Source: an uncultured Aquimarina sp.
GTDB lineage: Bacteria > Bacteroidota > Bacteroidia > Flavobacteriales > Flavobacteriaceae
Assembly: GCA_947496555.1 (NCBI GenBank)
Contig: CANMDH010000037.1
Coordinates: 1-53,662, forward strand
Length of the DNA: 53,662 nucleotides
Reading direction: 5' to 3'
Below the pieces are notes generated by a model. That model made no database searches. It worked only from the letters and a program-made list of their open reading frames with translations, and was not told where the DNA came from. This document shows, one piece after another, positions 36,830 to 47,055 of this stretch; position 1 is the stretch's first letter; the number at the start of each line of letters is the position of its first letter. The translations under genes and the position numbers were made by a program.

Positions 36830-38086
36830 ATGGAATCAGTTCAAGCCATAAAACAACGATTCGGGATTATAGGAAACGATCCTAAGCTTAACCGTGCGGT
36901 AGAAAAAGCTATCCAGGTAGCTCCTACAGATATTTCGGTTTTAGTAACCGGAGAAAGCGGTGTAGGTAAAGAAAGTATTCCTAAAATCATACACTCATTA
37001 TCGCATCGTAAACATGGTAAATATATCGCTGTAAACTGTGGTGCAATCCCCGAGGGGACGATTGATAGTGAGCTTTTTGGCCACGAAAAAGGAGCATTTA
37101 CTGGTGCTACACAAACTCGTAGTGGGTATTTTGAAGTTGCTAATGGCGGTACCATATTTCTGGATGAAGTAGGAGAACTTCCTTTAACAACACAAGTACG
37201 CCTATTACGGGTTCTCGAAAATGGAGAGTTTATAAAAGTTGGATCTTCAAAAGTTCAAAAAACAGATGTGCGCATAGTCGCTGCAACCAATGTAAACATG
37301 TTTGAAGCTATTAAAAAAGGAAAGTTTAGAGAAGACCTGTACTATCGATTGAGTACTGTTGAAATTCTTTTACCCCCGCTTAGAGACCGCAAAGCCGATA
37401 TTCATTTGCTATTCAGAAAATTTGCTTCAGATTTTGCTACAAAATATAAGATGCCCACCATTCGTTTAACAGATGATGCCGTTGCATTGCTAGAAAAATA
37501 TCATTGGAGTGGTAATATTAGACAATTGCGCAACATTGCCGAGCAAATTTCAGTCCTTGAACAAGACAGGATCATCTCTTCGGTTACCCTACATGGGTAT
37601 TTACCAAACATAGGAAGTAACCTGCCTGCTGTAATTTCTTCAGACAAAAAAGAAAGTGATTTCAGCAACGAAAGAGAAATTCTTTACAAGGTGCTTTTTG
37701 ATATGAAAGGTGACCTGAATGATCTCAAAAAGTTAACCATGGAATTGATGCAAAGTGGCAATATGCAGCAAGTGCAAAAAGATAACGAAGGTCTAATCAG
37801 AAAGATTTATCGAGAAGATGATGAGAAAGAAGTTCGATTTGAAGAACCTGTAGCTCCTCCCGAGGTTTTACAAATACCTTCTGCCCCAGCTCAGCAAAAA
37901 GAAGAGGACAAGTATCATTTTGCAGAAGAAATCGAAGAGGAAGAGACACTATCTTTGCATGACAAAGAACTAGAACTGATTAAAAAATCTCTTGAACGTC
38001 ACAGAGGTAAGCGTAAAGCTGCTGCCGAAGAGTTGGGAATCAGTGAGCGAACATTATACAGAAAAATTAAGCAATATGACCTATAA
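36830..38086 (+). CDS. Sigma-54 interaction domain activator (AAA+, Fis HTH)
   Basis: The 418-aa protein lacks a receiver or PAS domain and starts almost directly with the AAA+ domain. It has Walker A GESGVGKES (about residues 40-48), the sigma-54 contact loop GAFTGA, Walker B GGTIFLDEVGEL, and an arginine-finger region YYRLS. It ends in a Fis-type helix-turn-helix (KRKAAAEELGISERTLYRKIKQYDL). An acidic linker spans about residues 335-375. Without a sensory domain its activity must be set by expression or a partner. Widely kept between miaB and lptE in flavobacteria, which suggests a general role. Confidence 0.93.
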   Translation: MESVQAIKQRFGIIGNDPKLNRAVEKAIQVAPTDISVLVTGESGVGKESIPKIIHSLSHRKHGKYIAVNCGAIPEGTIDSELFGHEKGAFTGATQTRSGYFEVANGGTIFLDEVGELPLTTQVRLLRVLENGEFIKVGSSKVQKTDVRIVAATNVNMFEAIKKGKFREDLYYRLSTVEILLPPLRDRKADIHLLFRKFASDFATKYKMPTIRLTDDAVALLEKYHWSGNIRQLRNIAEQISVLEQDRIISSVTLHGYLPNIGSNLPAVISSDKKESDFSNEREILYKVLFDMKGDLNDLKKLTMELMQSGNMQQVQKDNEGLIRKIYREDDEKEVRFEEPVAPPEVLQIPSAPAQQKEEDKYHFAEEIEEEETLSLHDKELELIKKSLERHRGKRKAAAEELGISERTLYRKIKQYDL

Positions 38087-38090
38087 ATAG

Positions 38091-38111
38091 GTTTGAGGTT
38101 TGAGGTTTGAG
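38091..38111 (+). repeat. Three perfect tandem GTTTGAG heptamers
   Basis: GTTTGAG occurs three times in a row with no spacer, 32 bp before the lptE start. Tandem heptamers of this kind can change copy number by replication slippage. A regulatory effect is not shown. Confidence 0.8.
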
Positions 38112-38142
38112 AAAAACGAGATATAAAATTTATTAAATATTA

Positions 38143-38649
38143 ATGAGTAACATAAAACATATAATTATTGGGGTTTTTACACTAATATTGGTACAAGGAT
38201 GCGGAATCTATTCTTTTAGTGGGACAAATATTTCTCCTGATACCAAAACTTTTCAGGTAAATTTTTTCCAAAATCAGTCTCCAAGAATTTTTCCCGGGGT
38301 GGATCAAATATTTACCAATCAATTACAGGATTTAATACTAAACCAAACAAATCTTGACCTGGTTACTTCTGGAGGAGACATTGTTTATGAGGGGGAAATT
38401 GTACAAGACTATGTTGCTCCCAACACAGCTACATCAGATATTACTGCTGCTCAAAACCGTTTGACCATAGCAGTAAATATGAGATTTTATGACTCTAAAG
38501 ACCCTACGCAAGATCTAGAGCAACGTTTTTCTTTTTTCTTCGATTATTCGGCATCTGCATCAGAGAACAATGTTAGAGATCAAGCCTTGCAAGTTATTTT
38601 TGAACGAATTACACAAGATATGTTTAATACTACCCTAGCACGGTGGTAG
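38143..38649 (+). CDS. lptE: LPS-assembly lipoprotein LptE
   Basis: The 168-aa lipoprotein has a signal peptide with lipobox LVQGC (Cys20) and the LptE fold (IYSFSGTNISPDTKTFQVNFFQNQSPRIFPGVDQIFTNQLQDLILNQTNLDLV...). It plugs the LptD barrel that inserts lipopolysaccharide in the outer leaflet. It lies 56 bp after the sigma-54-type activator and is co-directional with it. LptD is not in the window. Confidence 0.88.
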   Translation: MSNIKHIIIGVFTLILVQGCGIYSFSGTNISPDTKTFQVNFFQNQSPRIFPGVDQIFTNQLQDLILNQTNLDLVTSGGDIVYEGEIVQDYVAPNTATSDITAAQNRLTIAVNMRFYDSKDPTQDLEQRFSFFFDYSASASENNVRDQALQVIFERITQDMFNTTLARW

Positions 38650-38668
38650 AAAAACCTGAAACCATAAG

Positions 38669-39628
38669 TTGAACACAAAAGAGTTAACATATTTATTACA
38701 ACATCCCGAAAAGATTACCAGAGAGCAGACAAATTCTCTGGAAAACCTTTCCCGGGCCTTTCCCTATTTTCAGCCTATACGACCTTTGATATTAAAAGCA
38801 CTTAAGAATCAAGAAAGTTTCAGATATAATCAAGAACTAAAAACCGCCGCAGCTTATACTTCTAATCGTAGCGTTTTATTTGATTTTATAACCTCAGACC
38901 TCTTCAAAAAAGATAAAGAACAACAAGATACAATACAGAAAAGCAGATCAGATATTACTGTTGTAGATCCGCAAGAAATAAAAGCATTGCCTAGAATGGA
39001 TATGGATGATGCAGTACGAATGAAGATCGAAGAAGCCGAAGATGTTCTTGATCCTACCTTATTCTCTGCAAGAAGGGAAGAAAGCACCCTTAAGCAAGTT
39101 GAAATTGCTGAAGAATCCTCTATTGTCGACTCTCATGAAAATCAGCAACCACCTCTGGAGAAAGAAAAAACTCCCGAAGAAACACTAGAAATAGATAAAC
39201 CTCTGGATTTTAGCAAAAAAGAAACGCATTCTTTTGCTGAGTGGTTAAAACTAACCTCTATTAAACCTTTGGATGAAGAAAAGAAAACAGAAAATGAAAT
39301 TTCTGCTTCAGAAAATGAGGAAAAAGAATTAGAAAAGCCATTACAAAAAAGAGACAAATTCGAATTAATCGACGAGTTTATTGCCAACAATCCTAAAATT
39401 CAGCCAGTTTCAAAAAACGCTCCTAAGCGTAATCTAGCAAAGGAAAATGTGGTTTCTAATGACGAATTAATGACCGAAACTTTGGCTAGGGTATATCTTG
39501 CTCAAAAAAACTATAAAAAGGCAATTCAGGCTTATAACATATTAATTTTGAAAAATCCCGAAAAAAGTGGTTTCTTTGCAGACCAAATTCGAGCAATAAA
39601 AAAAATACAAGAAAATACAAGAAAATAA
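38669..39628 (+). CDS. TPR-containing hypothetical protein
   Basis: The 319-aa protein has a conserved N-terminal helical part (ELTYLLQHPEKITREQTNSLENLSRAFPYFQPIRPLILKALKNQES), a long acidic low-complexity middle (about residues 110-260, rich in Glu and Lys), and one C-terminal TPR (LARVYLAQKNYKKAIQAYNILILKNPEK). The start codon is TTG at 38669; no ATG precedes this conserved N-terminus. It is usually found between lptE and secG in flavobacteria. Function unknown; it may be a scaffold. Confidence 0.8.
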   Translation: MNTKELTYLLQHPEKITREQTNSLENLSRAFPYFQPIRPLILKALKNQESFRYNQELKTAAAYTSNRSVLFDFITSDLFKKDKEQQDTIQKSRSDITVVDPQEIKALPRMDMDDAVRMKIEEAEDVLDPTLFSARREESTLKQVEIAEESSIVDSHENQQPPLEKEKTPEETLEIDKPLDFSKKETHSFAEWLKLTSIKPLDEEKKTENEISASENEEKELEKPLQKRDKFELIDEFIANNPKIQPVSKNAPKRNLAKENVVSNDELMTETLARVYLAQKNYKKAIQAYNILILKNPEKSGFFADQIRAIKKIQENTRK

Positions 39629-39639
39629 ATAACAATATA

Positions 39640-39966
39640 ATGACAACGTTTTCAATCTTTTTAATACTAATCGTTATCGTATCATTTTTACTTGTTGTGG
39701 TAATCATGGTACAAAACCCTAAAGGAGGTGGATTATCTTCTTCTTTTGGTGGTGGCGGAACACAGCAACTTGGTGGTGTAAAAAAGACAACAGACTTTTT
39801 GGATAAAAGTACCTGGACTCTTGCAACGCTATTGTTGGTGTTGATCTTATTATCTAATATTGATTTAATGAACGAAGGTACCGTTCAGGATTCAAAAGTA
39901 GATACCGAAAATGTTCAACTTGACGCTCCTACAACTCCGGCTGCAGATGAAGATACTCAACAGTAA
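39640..39966 (+). CDS. secG: Protein translocase subunit SecG
   Basis: The 108-aa protein has two membrane helices (about residues 3-23 and 52-73) with the Gly/Ser-rich loop typical of SecG (VQNPKGGGLSSSFGGGGTQQLGGVKK). An acidic C-terminal tail follows. It is part of the SecYEG export channel. It starts 11 bp after the TPR gene, and a strong terminator follows. Confidence 0.93.
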   Translation: MTTFSIFLILIVIVSFLLVVVIMVQNPKGGGLSSSFGGGGTQQLGGVKKTTDFLDKSTWTLATLLLVLILLSNIDLMNEGTVQDSKVDTENVQLDAPTTPAADEDTQQ

Positions 39967-39986
39967 CATTTATAGAAACTAATAAC

Positions 39987-40020
39987 AAAAATGTCGACTT
40001 GTCATATAGTCGACATTTTT
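39987..40020 (+). terminator. Terminator after secG
   Basis: The stem AAAATGTCGACT / AGTCGACATTTT with a loop of about 8 bases is followed by TTTTTT. It ends the miaB-to-secG series 20 bp after secG. Confidence 0.85.
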
Positions 40021-40046
40021 TGTTTCAATTTGTCAGTAACAACTCG

Positions 40047-40062
40047 TTGGCACAATTTCTGA
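40047..40062 (+). promoter_or_regulatory. Possible -24 element upstream of groES
   Basis: TTGGCAC at 40047-40053 matches the -24 half of sigma-54 promoters, but the expected -12 GC is not there (TCTGA at 40058-40062). It is 62 bp before groES. The match is partial and the assignment is weak. Confidence 0.25.
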
Positions 40063-40114
40063 AATAGATAGCATCGAATATTTCATTTTAATTTTATAAT
40101 AAAAACTAATCATA

Positions 40115-40390
40115 ATGGGATTAAATATTAAACCTCTTTCAGACCGTGTGGTCGTAGAACCACTTCCTGCTGAAACACAAACAGCATCTGGATTATTCAT
40201 TCCTGATTCTGCTCAGGAAAAACAACAAAAAGGTAAAGTAGCTGCTGTGGGTGGCGGTAAAAAGGATCATGAAATGACCGTAAAGGTTGGCGATACCGTT
40301 CTTTATGGAAAATATTCTGGTACTGAATTAAAATTAGATGGAAAAGATTATTTAATCATGCGTGAGGATGATATTCTTGCCATTGTTTAA
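40115..40390 (+). CDS. groES: Co-chaperonin GroES
   Basis: The 91-aa protein is a typical GroES (IKPLSDRVVVEPLPAETQTASGLFIPDSAQEKQQKGKVAAVG..., mobile loop at about residues 20-35). It caps GroEL rings for ATP-driven protein folding. It is followed by groEL after 90 bp. Confidence 0.97.
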   Translation: MGLNIKPLSDRVVVEPLPAETQTASGLFIPDSAQEKQQKGKVAAVGGGKKDHEMTVKVGDTVLYGKYSGTELKLDGKDYLIMREDDILAIV

Positions 40391-40437
40391 AGAAGTATCA
40401 ATTCAAAAAATCACAAATCAGTTTAAACTTTAATTCA

Positions 40438-42121
<1,684 letters not shown>

Positions 42122-42147
42122 GTCGGCCGACAATTGCAAAATAATAT

Positions 42148-42179
42148 AAAACCCATCTTGAAAAATCAAGATGGGTTTT
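42148..42179 (+). terminator. Terminator after groEL
   Basis: A perfect 14-bp stem, AAAACCCATCTTGA / TCAAGATGGGTTTT with a 4-base loop, is followed by further T-rich DNA. Confidence 0.9.
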
Positions 42180-42298
42180 AATTTTTTAAAAACTTATATC
42201 CATCGATAGCATAAAACATCTAAGAGTTAAATTATTTGGATAGCAAAATGCGATATGTACAACAAATAAAAACAACTCTCCATTTTTATAAACAGTGG

Positions 42299-42318
42299 TT
42301 GATATTTATAAATATCAA
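42299..42318. promoter_or_regulatory. 20-bp perfect palindrome upstream of the peptide gene
   Basis: TTGATATTTATAAATATCAA is its own reverse complement and lies 68 bp before the ATG of the double-glycine peptide gene. Its size and position suit a dimeric regulator. No regulator is identified. The stretch 42180-42386 otherwise holds no gene that I can see. Confidence 0.5.
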
Positions 42319-42386
42319 GAATCTTTTCTTGCAAAGAAACTAGTACTTAATTAATTTCAAGCATATAATTTTAAAACTTTAAAACC

Positions 42387-42521
42387 ATGAAAAAAAGCAT
42401 TTTAGATTTGCAAGGAGTAAAAATAATTGAAAAAAAAGCGCAAAGTAAGGTAAATGGCGGATCGTGTGGCTGTGGTAGTCACACAATACCAGGAACATGT
42501 CTTTGCTACACCAGTGTATGA
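42387..42521 (+). CDS. Double-glycine-leader peptide (ribosomal natural product precursor)
   Basis: This 44-aa open frame has an amphipathic, lysine-rich leader (MKKSILDLQGVKIIEKK, then AQSKVNGG) ending in Gly24-Gly25. A 19-residue core follows: SCGCGSHTIPGTCLCYTSV. The leader has the form of the GG-leader precursors common in Bacteroidota. Such leaders are normally cut by a C39-type peptidase transporter after Gly-Gly. The core has four Cys in two CxC pairs, three Ser and three Thr, so it could be a lanthipeptide-type, other modified or disulfide-bonded peptide. No modification enzyme, peptidase or transporter is in the window. A palindrome precedes the gene and an 18-bp-stem terminator follows 7 bp after the stop, both consistent with a real transcript. 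Confidence 0.75.
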   Translation: MKKSILDLQGVKIIEKKAQSKVNGGSCGCGSHTIPGTCLCYTSV

Positions 42522-42528
42522 CATTAAT

Positions 42529-42577
42529 AATATCGTGTCTGTTATACGTATAATAAAAATATAACAGACACGATATT
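42529..42577 (+). terminator. Strong terminator after the peptide gene
   Basis: A perfect 18-bp stem (AATATCGTGTCTGTTATA and its complement) with a 13-base loop starts 7 bp after the peptide stop. Being symmetric, it may also end transcripts coming from the other side. Confidence 0.75.
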
Positions 42578-42596
42578 TCTTATATAAGAAAATCCT

Positions 42597-42716
42597 TTAA
42601 GAACACTTCTTCACAATGTTCTCTACCAAAGTCGCCGTTCTTTTATACTTCTCTTTAGCTAATAATCTGAAGGATCTATTCTAACATCGTAATTTGTAAG
42701 TGAACAGGATTTATCT
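42597..42716 (-). pseudogene. Decayed 3' fragment of a RamB/ScfR-type regulator
   Basis: Read on the minus strand, this gives SCSLTNYDVRIDPSDY. After a frameshift and a stop it continues LAKEKYKRTATLVENIVKK plus CS and a stop. This is the C-terminus of the regulator at 47056-48537 (SCSLTDCDVRMAPPKRLIA, then KEKYKRTSKLVEDIVKKHS). Only the last 40 or so codons remain, the second zinc-site cysteine is replaced by Tyr, and the frame is broken. It is a relic of a paralogue 4.4 kb from the intact gene. Confidence 0.85.
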
Positions 42717-42764
42717 TTTCGCTTTTAGTATTATCAAAGTCCCGTCTCAATAATAAACACCAAA

Positions 42765-45700
42765 TTATCTTAAAATACTTATGTAGCCTGAATGTTTTCG
42801 CCTTTCCTCGTCATTGAGTTCAATAATATAGTAATATGTAGCCACAGGCAATGGTTTTTCTTGATATGTCCCCGACCAATTATTTTTGTACCCTAAAGTT
42901 TCATATACTTTATTACCCCATCTGTTATAAATAGTTAATCGGTTATTGGGAAAAGATTCTATATTATCTATAAAAAATGTATCATTAGCACCGTCACCAT
43001 TAGGAGTAAGGACATTGGCAAAAGTTAATAAACAAATATTATTGACATCTGTATTTTGATTATCTAATCTCAAATTAAATTGATTAATCGAAAAACAAGA
43101 GGGTTCAACCACATTTTCTGAACGTGTGAAAACAGTCGTATCTATCCCGGCAAGAAGATTCACGTTCAGGATTGAGTTTACATTTTGGTTGGCATCATCT
43201 TCAGATTCGTGATAGGTTAAATTTACATTTGATTGATCAAGTCCTTCAAAAAGCCTGGCATTAAGTTGGGATAAATCATAAAGTCTAGAAATTTCTTGAG
43301 AAGAACATAAATTGATATCTTCAATTGTATTTACAACGGGGATATTTTCTACTTTTATTTCAAAAGGAAAAACTCGGTAACATCCTGAATTTTCTTCAAC
43401 TCTTGCAAAAAGAGGTTGGGGATTCATGGTATTGATAAAATCTACAGACTGCGCATTGATTCCATTTTCTGCTTCGGCTTCTGTTACATGATAAGTTACA
43501 ACTGGCCTGAAAGGAAAACTTGGATCTACATCCCCTAAAATAATGTCTGATTGAAAAACAAGATTAAACTCTGATCCAACACCTTCATCCATACTACAAA
43601 CTAGAAGATCTTCAGGTTCATTGTAATCAAATGCACTATCAACAGTTATGGTATTAGAAAAAGAAAACTCTTCGGCACCATCATTTACGGTTAGCGTAAC
43701 TTGGTATGTATTATCATATTCAAAAACATGCACTGGATTTTCAGAAGTATCAACAGCACTGCCATCCCCAAAGTCCCATTGATACGTTAAATCACTACAA
43801 CTATCTGTTCTATCCACAAAAGTAACTTCGTTACAAACTACCGAAAAAGAAAAATTAGGTGTTGTAACATCTGGTGTAAGGGTAATATCCTCTGTATACA
43901 TACGAATAACTGTTCCATCATTTACGGTAAGAGTTACAGTATGCGGACCAACAGTCGAATATGTATGAATAGGAGAAACATCAGAACTTATAGGTGTACC
44001 ATCCCCAAAATCCCATTGATAGCTAACAATTGGATCACAAAAAGTTGATTGATCAAGGAATTGCACATCGAAACAATCAGGAAAATAGGTGAAATTGGGC
44101 TGTAATCCCACAGAAACATTAATAGGTCTGTCAAAAGTAAACTCGGCGCCACTATTTGTATCTGTCATTGTTACAGTAATGGTATACATCCCAGAAGTAG
44201 TATACGTATAATCAAAAGTAGGTTGATCACTATCGGTAATCAAAGGAGTATTTCCATCCCCAAAATCCCAAGAGTATGAAAATGAAGGATATAAATCAAA
44301 AGTCGACCCACATATACTCGATGTATTGGTGATTGTTACCACTCCACAATCTTCGATCGCAAAAAAAGAAGGTGTTATAGAGGTTGCCCTAAAAGGTATT
44401 GTAGTGCTATCTGATAAACCGTCGCTTGTTGATATCACTGTAAGTGTTACATAATAAATTTGTAACATATTGTTCGTTGGAAATTCATGTATAGGGTTTT
44501 CTTCAGTGCTAATAGCACTTCCATCTCCAAAATCCCATTCATAGGTTAAGTCATTTTTACAATAATCTGATAAATTGTTAAATTGTATCGTATTACATGG
44601 ATTAGCGTTGTCTATAATGATGGGTTCCAATTCAAAAGCTGCAGTTGGAAAAGGAGCTCCTCCTGTACTTAAGACCTCAATAGTTACTGTGGTTGATTCT
44701 CCCACACAGCCATTTTCATCTAGGGCAACTACATTATATGTTGTAGTGGTGGTTGGAGAAACTATAGCAGAAAGTCCCGTTATCCCCAAATCGGGAAACG
44801 AAAAAGAACCTGCATTAGTCCCGGTAGGAGCAATTACTGTGCGCGCTCCCTCACATATAATTTGATTAGGTATTGGATCAATCATTGCAGAAGGTTTGGG
44901 CTCAAGAGTTATCGTAGCCGAAGTGTCGCAACCTGTGTTAGATATCAAATCAACACTAAATGTATCTCCAAACTGTGCTCCGCTAACGTTAATTGATTGT
45001 GTCGTTTCTCCTGTAGACCATAAATAAGAAACAAATCCAATAGGTGCTGTCAGGGTAATATCGTTAGGACCGGCCGTACACAGACCATTAACTTGAATGG
45101 TTAACGGCTCTACGGTTGCCTCGACATAAGCTGTTGCTCCATGGCCCCCTAACATACAATCCAAAGAGACAAACTCGATTGTAATTTGTTGACCAATATA
45201 AGGCGTAAGGTCTGCCCCTCCGCTAGTCCATGGCAGGATTTGAACCGGCCATCCCGATGTGCCACCAAAAAAACCTCCAATCTCTGGAGAATCAGAACAT
45301 TGAGTAATAGGAAAATCACATCTGTAAACACGATCATAGCTACAAGCAACAAAACCTTTATTCAATGCATCGGGACCTGCAAAGGCTTCAAATTTTCCAC
45401 AAGTGACAACATCTCCAGAACTGTTCTTGATATTCACAACAAATTTAGGTTGATCTCTCTGGCTGTGACCAGGTTCTTCCATAATAATAGCATAACTATA
45501 CTGCAAATATGCTTCATCGGGAGTTACCGTAAAAGTTCTACTGATTCTAGCTGCTCTTCTTCCCCCTGGGTTATCACCAATTCTTGCTGAAAAAGCACCT
45601 CCGGGAAAAGCAGTGGGGATATTCAAGCCTCCGCATAAAATACCGTATTCGTCTAATGGAGGAACTGAAGGATTCATAATCCTAATCTGTGTATTTAAAA

Positions 45701-45863
45701 TATTACCAGAAGTAATGTCGTAATCCTCGTTAGTAGGGCTAGTTCTAGTTCCTACTGCCAATTGCCAATTGTCAAAATTACCCTGCTCAAAATTCATATT
45801 CTCGGTTTGGCCAAAAAACAGATAAGAATTTAATACAATACTGAAAAATAAGATTCTTTTCAT
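42765..45863 (-). CDS. PKD-domain surface protein with type B T9SS sorting domain
   Basis: The 1032-aa protein has a signal peptide (residues 1-18, ending YLFFGQ), an N-terminal beta-rich domain that is rich in Cys (CGGL, CSYDRVYRCDF, CSDSPEIGG), and Ig-like parts. Four PKD repeats each hold WDFGDG: YEWDFGDGSAISTEENPIHEF, YSWDFGDGNTPLITDSDQ, YQWDFGDGTPISSDVSP and YQWDFGDGSAVDTSENPVH. The last 85 residues are the gliding-associated type B C-terminal domain (NVLTPNGDGANDTFFIDNI ... IYNRWGNKVYE ... ATYYYIIEL). It is exported by T9SS and probably acts as an adhesin or surface scaffold. It is divergent from the PorP/SprF gene. Confidence 0.92.
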   Translation of the reverse strand: MKRILFFSIVLNSYLFFGQTENMNFEQGNFDNWQLAVGTRTSPTNEDYDITSGNILNTQIRIMNPSVPPLDEYGILCGGLNIPTAFPGGAFSARIGDNPGGRRAARISRTFTVTPDEAYLQYSYAIIMEEPGHSQRDQPKFVVNIKNSSGDVVTCGKFEAFAGPDALNKGFVACSYDRVYRCDFPITQCSDSPEIGGFFGGTSGWPVQILPWTSGGADLTPYIGQQITIEFVSLDCMLGGHGATAYVEATVEPLTIQVNGLCTAGPNDITLTAPIGFVSYLWSTGETTQSINVSGAQFGDTFSVDLISNTGCDTSATITLEPKPSAMIDPIPNQIICEGARTVIAPTGTNAGSFSFPDLGITGLSAIVSPTTTTTYNVVALDENGCVGESTTVTIEVLSTGGAPFPTAAFELEPIIIDNANPCNTIQFNNLSDYCKNDLTYEWDFGDGSAISTEENPIHEFPTNNMLQIYYVTLTVISTSDGLSDSTTIPFRATSITPSFFAIEDCGVVTITNTSSICGSTFDLYPSFSYSWDFGDGNTPLITDSDQPTFDYTYTTSGMYTITVTMTDTNSGAEFTFDRPINVSVGLQPNFTYFPDCFDVQFLDQSTFCDPIVSYQWDFGDGTPISSDVSPIHTYSTVGPHTVTLTVNDGTVIRMYTEDITLTPDVTTPNFSFSVVCNEVTFVDRTDSCSDLTYQWDFGDGSAVDTSENPVHVFEYDNTYQVTLTVNDGAEEFSFSNTITVDSAFDYNEPEDLLVCSMDEGVGSEFNLVFQSDIILGDVDPSFPFRPVVTYHVTEAEAENGINAQSVDFINTMNPQPLFARVEENSGCYRVFPFEIKVENIPVVNTIEDINLCSSQEISRLYDLSQLNARLFEGLDQSNVNLTYHESEDDANQNVNSILNVNLLAGIDTTVFTRSENVVEPSCFSINQFNLRLDNQNTDVNNICLLTFANVLTPNGDGANDTFFIDNIESFPNNRLTIYNRWGNKVYETLGYKNNWSGTYQEKPLPVATYYYIIELNDEERRKHSGYISILR

Positions 45864-46039
45864 AGGCTTTACGAATTTAAAATCAAACGACTACAGAAAA
45901 TATTTAGTATTTAATTCAACCAAAAAAAACAACAATAAAGAATGAACCTTAAATAATAAAATAACGATAATCGAGTTAAGAATAGACCGTCAGACTATGT
46001 TTAGCTTGCAGTTTGGCCAACCTCCAATCTTATTAACCT

Positions 46040-47038
46040 ATGGTCGAGACTTTACTATTGTTTAAACAGTTTGAATACAAAAAAACCAAGATTCTTGCCT
46101 CTTTCTTGGGCTTATTTGGATTTTCTTACGTTTATAGTCAACAGGCACCTCAATTTTCGCAATATCTTCAAAACTCGATGGTAATTAATCCGGCAATAAC
46201 CGGAACCGAAGATTATATTGACTTTACCGTTGCCTATCGCGATCAATGGACCGGCTTTGACGGAGCACCAAGAACCGGCACCTTTAGTTTTAACGCCCCC
46301 AGTTCATCTTTATTTGGGAGAAATAATCGAGCAATAACAGAATCTCATTCGGGAATAGGTGCTTTCTTTTATACAGATAAAACAGGCCCTATAGACCGAT
46401 CCGGATACTATGCAAGCTACGCCTATCATTTAAGGGTCTCAGAAGAATGGTTTGTATCAATGGGAACTTTTATAGGAGCTACCCAGTTTAGATTTGATGA
46501 AAGTAAAGTTGTTTTAGTACAAAACCCTAATGATGTTTTAGTTCAAAATATATCGACTACAAATTTTGATATGAGTGTTGGACTATATGCGTATTCAAAA
46601 TATCTTTTTGCTGGATTATCGGCCAATCAGTTGTTTGACGATGAAATTCCTTACGAAGTTACTAGCGGAATATTAACTTCGGGAAAAATCAATAGAAACT
46701 ATAATTTTTTATTAGGTAGCCGTATTGAAATTGATCAAGATTGGAATATGGTTCCCTCTACATTTATTAGATACACTGACAACGCACCTGTTCAATGGGA
46801 TATTAGCACCAAATTTGAGTATCAAAATAAATTATGGGGAGGAATATCCTATAGAAATGAAGAATCTGTTTATGCCCTTGCAGGATTTAAATTATGGGAC
46901 AGTTTATCCGTAGGATATTCTTATGATTATCCCATCTCTAATTTTAGAGGAAATCAATCCGGATCTCATGAGATTGTAATTAGTTACCGACTCTTAGGTG
47001 GTAATAATAAATGTGGATGCCCTGTGAATTCTCAATAA
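46040..47038 (+). CDS. PorP/SprF family T9SS outer-membrane protein
   Basis: The 332-aa protein has a signal region ending VYSQ (about residue 34), followed by the family start QQAPQFSQYLQNSMVINPAITGTEDYIDFTVAYRDQWTGFDGAPRTGTFS and an outer-membrane barrel of the 14-strand type with the terminal strand SGSHEIVISYRLL. The family member SprF is required for delivery of the adhesin SprB, which has a type B C-terminal domain. The neighbouring type B protein is divergent, 176 bp away, and is the likely client. The start may also be one of the downstream Met codons before the signal peptide core. Confidence 0.9.
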   Translation: MVETLLLFKQFEYKKTKILASFLGLFGFSYVYSQQAPQFSQYLQNSMVINPAITGTEDYIDFTVAYRDQWTGFDGAPRTGTFSFNAPSSSLFGRNNRAITESHSGIGAFFYTDKTGPIDRSGYYASYAYHLRVSEEWFVSMGTFIGATQFRFDESKVVLVQNPNDVLVQNISTTNFDMSVGLYAYSKYLFAGLSANQLFDDEIPYEVTSGILTSGKINRNYNFLLGSRIEIDQDWNMVPSTFIRYTDNAPVQWDISTKFEYQNKLWGGISYRNEESVYALAGFKLWDSLSVGYSYDYPISNFRGNQSGSHEIVISYRLLGGNNKCGCPVNSQ

Positions 47039-47055
47039 ACATTTAGCCTAAACAC

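Noticed and set aside
40047-40062. Sigma-54 promoter for groES linked to the activator at 36830-38086
   Set aside because: Only the -24 half matches; the -12 half is missing, so it is listed only as a weak possibility.
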